The position numbers and the translations under genes were made by a program. This document shows, piece by piece, positions 56,181 through 64,000 of a stretch of DNA of 64,000 bases. Position 1 is the first letter of the stretch. Each line of letters opens with the position of its first letter. The notes under the pieces were generated by a model. The model was not told the DNA's origin, did not search any database, and was given only the letters and a program-made list of their open reading frames with translations. This DNA comes from Talaromyces rugulosus (Eukaryota; Ascomycota; Eurotiomycetes; Eurotiales; Trichocomaceae): the NCBI RefSeq assembly GCF_013368755.1, contig NC_049565.1:1798001-1862000 (forward strand). The letters are read 5' to 3'.

Positions 56181-56907
56181 TCATGTCAGTAACCAAAGGT
56201 TTTGGGGTGCGAGTGGCTCGTTTCCAGTAAGCCCCCTTTTCTTCAGAAGGGCCGCCCTATCTTCCAGAAAGGCTTTATACGGCGCTTTCGGTATAGTTCT
56301 ATCCTCATTCTCCCATATTTGGTATACCACGCCCTCCCAAACTTGACGCTGACGCATAAAATTCGGGCTCGGTTTAATTTTCTGCTTTGAAGAAAGAAGG
56401 CTTATCACCTCCATATGTTGCATTTGTAGTTTGCGCATCAGATATGCGGTTATTATCGTTGGCAAACGTGACAGTCCAAGGTCACAATGGATTAACATCG
56501 CCTCGCGGGTTCGTCCGGATCGCTTATCTGCTCGCATTGGACGGATAGCGAGGATAATGAGGAGAGCTTTGGAGATGCCATCTGGTCAATAAAGTCGCAT
56601 ATGTCGCTCATATGGGCAAGAAGGTCTTGCGTGGACGAGTCCGCACACTGATCCCATTTGTGACGATGTTCTGGGACACCAGCTTGTCTTGTAAGGGTGT
56701 TCCACCACACCCACCGGGCATTAGTAAGTGAGAGTATTGCATCAATCTTTCTTGGAGCATCTCTAGTTTGTAAGACGCCTGGACATTCCCCAGATATAGT
56801 CCAGGCACGACCTGCTTCATCCGGGCGGCGAACGCCATCTCCCACTTCTTCTTCCTATCATTTCCAGTGCTTTCTTTTGATGACTTTCTATTCATTATAT
56901 TGTCCAT
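56181..56907 (-). pseudogene. dual-specificity protein phosphatase, frameshifted
   Basis: Three adjacent reading frames on the minus strand together spell a compact dual-specificity phosphatase. The first, from the ATG at 56907, ends near MKQVVPGLYLGNVQASYKLE. The second gives KIDAILSLTNARWVWWN and CDFIDQMAS. The third carries the signature HCDLGLSRLPT (C-x5-R present) and runs to the stop at 56181. Frame changes are needed near 56750 (one base missing) and near 56530. No plausible intron covers either one. In most relatives the motif is SRSPT; here it is SRLPT. The gene therefore looks inactivated, unless the assembly has errors. It is divergent from the SRPK with 137 bp between starts. Confidence 0.65.
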
Positions 56908-57044
56908 TTCCCTTGAGCCTGAGAATGGATGGTAGTCCCTGAGAGACTGCGTTCATGTGCGGGATTGCCATTCTGCCATATCAGACCGCTTTCCATTCAT
57001 GCCATCCATAATGGCAACTGTAAACAAACCAGTCTAAACCCAAC

Positions 57045-58712
57045 ATGTTCAGGTATGCCCAATTTTAGGTCTTTTAGCTCTCTGTTTTCCCTTTCTAATA
57101 ATAGATCATATGTGGCGGAATCTAGAATGAAGTCGATAAGAAATAATATAGTGTCACGTTCACTATTTTCATTATTTCGCAAACAACCCTTTCCAGCGCC
57201 TCCTCCTGGCCCACTTTTGCCCCACGAGGAGCCTATTGATGAGGAGTTCTGCCCGAGCTACAACTCTACACATTGTTATCCACTGAAGCCCGGAGATGTT
57301 CTCGCCAATCGATACCAAGCCCTTGTGAAAGTTGGCTGGGGTGGATCCTCCACTGTCTGGTTTGCCCGAGACCTGCGGGGGTAAGCGTGCTTTATTACTA
57401 ATTATAGTTCTGTTAACTAATGTATTAATGCTTACAAACCCTGTCAAGATACCGATGGAAGCCTGAGACTGTGGTAGCATTGAAGATATCGAATCACAAC
57501 CACCAAGCACCCCAGGAGGAATATGACACCGAGCAACATATTGCCAAGACAGATCCATCTCACCGCGGCCGTGCTCTTCTCCGAACATCCTCGGATTACT
57601 TTGTGCTTGACGGCCCAAATGGGAAACACTCCTGTCTGGCGTATGAGCCCCTGAGAGAGCCACTATGGCTTTATCAGAGGCGCTTCGTTGGCGAGAAAAT
57701 TCCTCTTGTAATCGTTAAGCTATACACCACCTTTGTCCTTACTGCCCTGGACTATCTCCATACAGAGTGCAAAATTGTCCATACTGGTGAGTTTTCACAA
57801 TTTCCCCCCCGTTTCGAGCACGACAGCAGGCCAATTTAAATTCTCCCAGATTTAAACCTCCAGAACATTATGGTCTCATTCGAGGACCCCGCCGTGCTCG
57901 GCAACTTCATGAACACACAGCTTGAAACTCCAATGCAGTACAAGATCGACTCAACCGGCCGACCAATCTATCTCTGCCACAATGAATTTGGATCTCTCAA
58001 AAATCTAAACGCAATACCCCAGATCGTTGATTTTGGTTCCGCCAACAAACTGGACGCTGAAAACAAGTATGGGATTTATCCTATTCAAATAGACTACTAT
58101 CGTGCACCAGAGGTTATACTTGGTTGCGGATGGAGAATGAGCGCAGATATATGGACCTTGGGAACTTTGGTACGGTATTGTTTGTTTGCTGTCGAACATT
58201 TATCAAATAGCTGACTTGTGGTTAGCTCTGGGAGCTTATCGAAAGCGAAAAACTGTTCCGCCAGGTTCACGATAAAGACCGCAGTTATAACGCCAAGGCA
58301 CATCTCGCAGAAATGATAGCTCTACTCGGACCTCCTCCGCCCGAGGTTCTCACGAGGGCACGCGAAATGCTAGAGCATAAATGGCCAGTGGCGGTCAGTA
58401 AAGTACCAAACGGCCCGCGATACGACAACGCGCAGGACTTTTTCGGCGGGCCATTTTTTGATGCTGATGGTATTTTGACCTTCTTCTTCTCATGACGTTA
58501 GAAGACATCATAACTAACAGTTTCTCAAAGACAAATTTCTGCACGGTTACTTAATCCCAGACCGAAAACTCGCCGATGTAATACCGGCTAGTTTGGAAGG
58601 GAAAGATAGAGGAAATTTCCTATCCTTTGCAAAGTCAATGCTTGCCTGGAATCCAGCAGAGAGAAAGACGGCCAAGGAGCTGCTCGAGCATCCTTTTCTG
58701 CAACTAGACTAG
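57045..58712 (+). CDS. SRPK-like serine/threonine protein kinase
   Basis: Kinase of the SR-protein kinase family, expanded in Eurotiales. Model: join(57045..57052, 57105..57380, 57449..57786, 57850..58169, 58226..58469, 58531..58712), 455 aa. The first coding exon is 8 nt (ATG TTC AG), supported by its conservation in the 55.5-kb duplicate. An alternative ATG lies at 57127. The glycine loop is GWGGSSTVW, the VALK lysine is present, the catalytic loop is HTDLNLQNIM, the DFG segment is VDFGSAN and APE is in YRAPEVIL. The usual lysine two residues after the catalytic Asp is Asn. No spacer insert is visible, unlike yeast Sky1. The gene lies in an accessory-looking island. Its substrate is unknown. 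Confidence 0.85.
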
Positions 58713-59272
58713 GTATGCAGTGTACCGATATCAACATTTAGAAAGGTGGAACTGGACTGGAGTAAAGGCATGATAACGTTTGATTGTATAATATTTTTAG
58801 ATACCCCACTCAATGTACAACAAGACGGCTACTCGGCGGGTTAGTCTTCCAATATCTCACCTCATTATTTTCTCTTCTCCCTCTATGCGCATGTCAAAAT
58901 AAAAATAAATAGCAATGTAGAAGATCGAAGCTAAGCCCAAGCTAGCTAGACCAAGAGCGCGACGTCGCTCCCAAGCGGGTTAGTCTGCCTAGGGCTGAGG
59001 GTTAGCATCCGGCCTATGAGGTCATGCGCTGCTCTGTGGAGATACGTATCTTTAAATGTCAGCTTGGTCGATCAATTCGCTTTTCGACATACTGTGCGCA
59101 GCTCAGCCACTGATTGTAGTTTTGAGGATGTGTATAAGAAGGGACAGGGGGCCGCTCCCAAAGATACAAAAGCCACACCAGAGTCTTTGAATTATCCATA
59201 AATTCGATATCTGAAAAATAACCACCAGCTTCTATCACCGTCTTTTGCAAGGGCCTCAAAGGAAAGAAAAAA
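58713..59272. other. intergenic region
   Basis: 560 bp between the SRPK stop and the hypothetical gene. AT-rich 3' end, then a stretch with AGCTAAGCCCAAGCTAGCTAG near 58930. No gene is seen. Confidence 0.4.
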
Positions 59273-59848
59273 ATGTTTTGTTTCGGCTTCGATTCTAATA
59301 ATACTCCCCAGCCTGTCTTTGCGTTCATCTTCGATACGAAAAGCAACACGTTCCTCGCGCCAGGTCCTTATGGACAGTACATCCCGGCCTTCACGATAAA
59401 AAGCTCTCCAAAGACAAAGCCCAATATGACAGTATACCGCATAGGTCAAAACGGGTCTATGATGATCGGTACCTGCACCACTCGCACCTCATCGCTATCA
59501 GGCAATGTTTATGCCGAGGTCTCCCTATACGGCCGCAGTTTCAAAATGAAACATGACCAGTTGACGGGCAGCTCGAGCCAGAAATTTGAATATCCGTCGC
59601 TTGGATCCTTCAAGTGGAAGCCAGATCTGAAAGGGGAACTGCGTTTATTTGATGGCAATGGCCAGTTGCTGGCTCGCTGGCAGAAGAGTGGCCAAAATCA
59701 AAAGCTCGACTTTTATGTCTCGGGCCAGGGCGAGCTCGTTGACATGGTTGTTGTAACGGCACTTGCGGCAATGGATTTTCAACATAAGGAGGGCAAGCAA
59801 GTGGAGGAGGTGATGGATGCCCTGGATGTTATCAGCGCCTTGTCATGA
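59273..59848 (+). CDS. hypothetical protein, beta-rich (191 aa)
   Basis: Family not recognised. Single exon with a purine-rich leader (AAAAAAATG). The product alternates short hydrophobic strands with turns (VFAFIFDTKSNTFL, MTVYRIGQNGSMMIGTCTT, VYAEVSLYGRSFKMK). It ends with a helical C-terminus (VVVTALAAMDFQHKEGKQVE). There is no signal peptide or transmembrane segment. The strand pattern around a central helix recalls tubby/LURP-like beta barrels, but this is impression only. The coding quality and good length suggest a real gene in the accessory island next to the SRPK. Confidence 0.65.
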   Translation: MFCFGFDSNNTPQPVFAFIFDTKSNTFLAPGPYGQYIPAFTIKSSPKTKPNMTVYRIGQNGSMMIGTCTTRTSSLSGNVYAEVSLYGRSFKMKHDQLTGSSSQKFEYPSLGSFKWKPDLKGELRLFDGNGQLLARWQKSGQNQKLDFYVSGQGELVDMVVVTALAAMDFQHKEGKQVEEVMDALDVISALS

Positions 59849-61282
59849 TGAAAGGAATAGTTGATACCTGGGAAGAACAGTCGATTGGCGCATGGAGAAT
59901 TGGTTCAAGGGTATGGATTAAATCCGTGCTAGAGATATCCCTTCTTGTAATATATGGTTCCGTATTTTGTTTAATATTATTCGGGTAAAATTGTTATATA
60001 CGGAATATGAACATCATAGATTTCCTGCTCATTATAGGGTCTAGACATCGAAGAGAACAAGGAGCGTATCTTGAGGGTATCCCTACTATGTAGCGCTAAA
60101 CGGAGATCGTTCCATCCCGGGACGTGACTGGCTGGTTTCATATCGTCTCACAGAACCGACGTCGACTTGGTCTTGATTAAGAACCCGAGCTTACAGAACA
60201 CAATTTGAGTGTGAGGAATGATCGTTTTGGTAAGTGGTATCCTTGCATGGATGTTGATCCATCCAGGACGACATTAGTCGCGCCCAAATTCAGGTTGCAT
60301 CTTTGGTATACTCTGGCCGTGTATGCTTTCACCCCAGCAAACCTTCCATGTCCTTCACACCAGAAATATCACCTTTCAACAGCGAATAGGAACTGCCTCT
60401 GACTGCTGACATTCGAGTTGTGCAATTCTTTGAGCGAAGATCTCGCTTACGTGCTTGGCAGCATAGCAGGATAGCGGGGGATAGAGCTGCTGAAGAAGAT
60501 CGCTGGCCATTCAGACAATCCAACATACGGCACCGAGCATGGTCTTGTGATTCTATACACAAAAATCAGCCTTGCAGGCGGAGGCTTGCCCGTTTTCTGG
60601 AAACGTGAAGAACAAAACAGGCAAAAGATGGCCCCTAATCCAGTAGAGGATTCTGCCACGACTCGAAACACGGGACAAACAGGCCTGCCACTTTTTGAGA
60701 GGCCGCTTCCCGGCCGCCTCCGCTTATACGTACTCCAGGAAGATGCGGTCGGACATTGTTTAGTGGTACGTTCAAGTTGAGGCAACATCGAAAGTCGCTG
60801 CAGTTGTGAATCCGTGTGGAGACTAAACCGGTTATGGACTAGTCAGTACAGCACGTGGCTGCGGAGCCACCATAAACCAATCGAAGTTAGCCTGACATCA
60901 AACTCGAAGAAAGTGTTCACCACCTCACCTTATTACGTATTTTTGAGATGTTTGTGGGACACATAGATAATATGCTATTTAAAATGTAGCCATCTTCTCT
61001 TTGACCGGCAGAAGAGTTCGACCAGGCAACATGACATGTCTCCTCAGCAACCGCACCGCCGGGCATATTTCCCGAGATCTGGTTAACAACAATGAATTAA
61101 AAAAAAGAGTGGCGGTGGATACATACACACAAGCCTTTCAGATTTCCAAAGGAAAGCCCCACGACCGACATGTAAGCCCTCGGAGTTTTGCGCCTTTGGG
61201 TACTAGTGTTCCAGTTATGGCTTCCGACTCTCCGAGGTATTTGTATTTTTATACAAGGTGCACAAAGTGATACGTACGTAAC

Positions 61283-61299
61283 TACGGAGTATACGGAGA
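61283..61299 (-). repeat. 17-bp motif, second copy in inverted orientation
   Basis: TACGGAGTATACGGAGA, the exact reverse complement of 55335-55351. Confidence 0.8.
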
Positions 61300-61652
61300 A
61301 TAACGGATAAATTTTGCTCCATCTGTTAGGGGATCAAATGCCTAGTCTAACCATGACGAATCTATTGGCTAATGTACTTCGTTCCAACGAATTTGAGTAG
61401 AAGGATCTCGCGCCGATTAGGTCAGTTCTGTCATCTACATCCCACTTATTTATGCACCATAAGCTTTCCCCCCCGTCTCACTTGGTCCCTGATGGGTCGG
61501 TGGGCCATGACAAAGAGATGATTTATAATCTCAGGTGGCTCTCACCATGCAAAATCTATGATATTTATTAAATTGTGATATCCGCAGGTGAAAATCTCGA
61601 GTGACTCAAAACACTTTCTGTGACTCTAGCGCCTTTTCCCATTCACCTATTG

Positions 61653-61660
61653 TATAAATA
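61653..61660 (+). promoter_or_regulatory. TATA box of the MDR reductase gene
   Basis: TATAAATA 42-49 bp upstream of the ATG at 61702. Confidence 0.5.
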
Positions 61661-61701
61661 CTTTTTTTTGTGAACTTTTCTAAGCCAGATACACGACAAC
61701 C

Positions 61702-62793
61702 ATGCCAGAAAACAAGAGCTTAATCTTCAGACATGCCCCTTCGGGGTTACCAGTCAAAGGGAAAGATCTTACTGTTGAGACGCTACCGTACCCAGACGAC
61801 GCACCTGAAAATGGTGTCGTGATCCAACCCCTTTATGCCAGTCTTGACCCCTATATGCGTGGCCGCATGCGAGGTATGTACTCAGCTTGACCATGACAAC
61901 GTGAAACTACCCTAACGCATTTTGAAGATTCTGAGACCAAGTCATACGTTGTGGGCTTTGAGATCGGAAAGCCGCTCACCAATACCCAAATTGCCAAAGT
62001 TATAAAGTCGAATAACTCGCAGTTCAACGAAGGCGATACCGTCATCGGCTTTTTGCCATTTCAGGAATATATTGCCCTGAGCGGGGATGAGCTTTCTGGT
62101 ATTAGACTCCTCCAGAACCCGCTCGGCATCGAAGATATTCGCCATTTCCTCGGCGCCCTGGGTATGCCTGGACTCACAGCGTATTCCTCGCTCTACGAAA
62201 TTGGCAAGCCACAAAAGGGAGAGACAATCTTCGTGTCGGCAGCCAGTGGCGCAGTAGGCCAGATCGTTGGACAGCTGGCCAAGCACGAAGGCTTGACGGT
62301 TATCGGCAGCGTTGGCTCCGACGAAAAACTAGAATTTATCACCAAGGACCTTGGCTACGATGCCGGCTTCAACTATAAAACGGAGAAGCCTTCAGACGCA
62401 CTCAACCGCCTCGCCCCAGAGGGCATAGATATTTACTACGAAAACGTCGGCGGCGAACACCTCCAAGCCGCTCTCGATTCCATGAAGGATCATGGTCGTA
62501 TTGTCGTGTGCGGCTTGATTGCCGGATACAATCTACCTCGCGAAGAACATTTCCCTCTGCGAAACTACAGCTACATCTTGACCAAGAGACTGACGATGCG
62601 AGGCTTTGTGGTTGGCGATAAGGGCATGGGCGATAAATACCGACAAGAGCATCAAGAGCGCGTTTCGCAATGGATCAAAGATGGAACGTTCAAGGCGTCT
62701 ACGTGGGAGTGTGAGGGTATTGAAAACGGTATTGATGGGATTCTTGCTCTGTTTCATGGATACAACTTTGGCAAGGCGGTTTTGAAATACTGA
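61702..62793 (+). CDS. MDR-family NADP-dependent alkenal/prostaglandin-reductase-like oxidoreductase
   Basis: Zinc-independent medium-chain reductase that probably reduces the C=C bond of enals or enones. Model: join(61702..61873, 61928..62793), 345 aa. The N-terminal GroES-like domain contains YASLDPYMRGRMR, typical of the leukotriene B4 dehydrogenase/curcumin reductase group. The nucleotide motif is FVSAASGAVGQIVGQLAK (AASGAVG). The DIYYENVGGEHLQAALDSMK stretch is conserved in this family. No zinc-binding cysteines are seen. TATA-driven with a short leader. The cellular role may be detoxification of lipid-peroxidation products. Confidence 0.9.
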
Positions 62794-63320
62794 AAATCCG
62801 TGCAGTCGCTCGAATGAGATGTGTTATCTGACTTGAGCTTATGAACCCTTCCACGGAGACCTAGATTGATTTTAGACACTTAAAAAAATGATTTGATACT
62901 ATATTGTCCCGCACACCATAAATTCAACTGATTTTGAAGGGGAGGGGGGAAGGAGTAAACCTAGCATAGCATACGGGGAAAAAGTTAGAGCACAACAAGG
63001 AAAATTAAATGTATATAATAAAGAAAGAACAGACAAGAGAAGCAATTCCGGAAGAGGGAATCAAGGGTCGGAGGTAATTTATTTTAATAACATTGCTGTC
63101 AAACAAAGGATGTTGTTGCTAGCGGGTCCGGCAACCATCCAGTCTCTTGTCCGGGATCAATAGATAAAGAGGTCTGCTACATAGTGAGTCAGTCCGGTAG
63201 GGATATATGAGTCTAGAAATTCCCAGCGCTGGAAAAGCGGTGATCAAGCCTGTGTGAACTTATTTATTTTTGAGGTATTTGGTAGTCTCATCATTCTTTG
63301 ACCTCCTGCTGGTCCACACG
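62794..63320. other. intergenic region
   Basis: 527 bp, AT- and G-rich blocks (GGGGAGGGGGGAAGG at about 62938-62952). No gene is supported. Confidence 0.4.
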
Positions 63321-64000
63321 ATGTATTCGTTAAGTATCCACCGCGATGAGAAAGAAGAAAAGAAACATGACACGAGAATTCCAAATTTGACAAGATTCAC
63401 GACCGATCGGACTCCGCATGCAAAGAGCAGGAGTGTTTTGCGCTTAATCCTAAGCGTGGCTGCTATCTTATGGTTGTTGCACCTGTTTACGTACTATCGT
63501 ATGGCTTCTTTATGCATACAAGTCTTATATCTTGCTAACTTCAGCCCCTCAACTATTTAGGGAACTCGACAGATCTACCACGTGCAAAAATAGGCAAGGT
63601 GATGATGGTATATGGCAATAAATCTAATGCAATCTACGAGAGAGCAATAAGTACGCACGAGGAACATTCTCGCCGACTTGGCTATCCTCTTTTTGTTTTA
63701 AGGATCCCGATTTTGCAGAGTTATTGGAACAAATACGCCATTCTGCTATCGGTGTTGCTGCAAGAGCTGGCAAAGCCGGTCGACCAGCGATTGGAGTGGC
63801 TATAGTGAGTACGCGATATTTGGTCAACTGCAACAGCTGACCGACGATACCATCTAGTTGGTGTGACTCTGACACGGTGGTCATGAACCCCAACATGCCG
63901 TTGGAAACCTTCCTTCCCCCGTCGGATATGTCGAACATTCACTTGTTACTCACAAATGACTGGAACGGGATCAACAACGGGGTTTTCCCTATTCGTGTAC
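63321..64000 (+). CDS. GT34-type alpha-glycosyltransferase (partial, runs off the right edge)
   Basis: Golgi type II membrane glycosyltransferase, galactosyl- or mannosyltransferase-like. Model so far: join(63321..63498, 63561..63804, 63858..64000 onward). A short cytoplasmic tail is followed by one membrane segment at about residues 40-58 (VLRLILSVAAILWLLHLFTYY). The catalytic domain opens with KVMMVYGNKSNAIYERAIST. The metal-binding DSD (residues 144-146) is in WCDSDTVVMNPNMPLE, the position of DAD in relatives. The acceptor at 63560 was chosen because it alone keeps the frame. The 3' end is outside the window. Confidence 0.8.

Larger units (their letters stand above)
59849..61701. other. 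long intergenic region upstream of the MDR reductase
   Basis: 1.85 kb. Short frames at 60205-60402 and 60547-60780 are not convincing. It contains the second copy of the 17-bp motif at 61283-61299, several CATCATA/GGAGTA-type blocks, and a TATAAATA box at 61653-61660 close to the next start. Confidence 0.4.

Noticed and set aside
60547..60780. Short plus-strand frame upstream of the MDR reductase
   Set aside because: Begins at a non-ATG codon, has no family resemblance and no exons to join.
1..64000. tRNA, rRNA and CRISPR features
   Set aside because: Looked for T-loop-like GGTTCRANNCC with matching arms and for regular spaced repeats; none was convincing.

Overview
The window is nuclear DNA of a filamentous ascomycete, most likely Eurotiales (Aspergillus/Penicillium/Talaromyces group; this placement is inference). 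The signs are short GT-AG introns of about 45-65 nt with CTAAC/CTAAT-type branch sites, compact genes on both strands, Zn2Cys6 regulators, an intradiol dioxygenase, SRPK-like kinases and fungal-type PAN3, LSM7, fibrillarin and CASP/COY1 genes. Exon models were built by hand from frame, splice signals and family conservation. Start codons were set to real ATGs.

Layout. 1-3.0 kb: gene-poor, at most one weak or decayed minus-strand gene. 3.0-24.2 kb: a VHS/GAT endocytic adaptor (LSB5-like), a C2H2/UPC2-like regulator divergent from a short-chain dehydrogenase (SDR), ribosomal protein uL22, a D-2-hydroxyacid dehydrogenase, a sorbitol/xylitol-type zinc dehydrogenase, a 73-aa small protein, an APH-family phosphotransferase, a second SDR, a Zn2Cys6 regulator divergent from a KduD-like SDR, and a ferric reductase. 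This stretch looks like sugar, hydroxyacid and metal metabolism with local regulators.

24.5-54.0 kb: mostly conserved housekeeping genes. They are an ER-type UBX protein, PAN3 deadenylase subunit, LSM7, a TF-like protein with a C-terminal Zn2Cys6 cluster, a hydroxyquinol/catechol-type intradiol dioxygenase, a Vps3/TGFBRAP1-like CORVET subunit, CASP/COY1 golgin, a dihydrodiol-dehydrogenase-like oxidoreductase, mitochondrial processing peptidase beta, an NAD-dependent epimerase/dehydrogenase, a salicylate-hydroxylase-like FAD monooxygenase, fibrillarin, and a secreted DUF3455 protein. Three enzymes of aromatic-compound type (dioxygenase, dihydrodiol dehydrogenase, FAD monooxygenase) lie within 15 kb but are not contiguous.

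54.0-61.7 kb: an accessory-looking island. It holds unexplained spacer, a decayed duplicate of an SRPK 5' end, a frameshifted dual-specificity phosphatase divergent from an SRPK-like kinase, and an unknown 191-aa protein. Two inverted copies of a 17-bp motif bracket most of it. 61.7-64 kb: an MDR-family double-bond reductase, then a GT34-type glycosyltransferase cut by the right edge.

No tRNA, rRNA, CRISPR or intact transposon was recognised. The most interesting points are a 625-nt PAN3 intron carrying its own CT-rich leader and in-frame alternative N-terminus, the kinase/phosphatase island with its decayed copy, a 12-nt fibrillarin microexon, a GC-AG intron in LSM7, and unusual domain combinations in two putative regulators.
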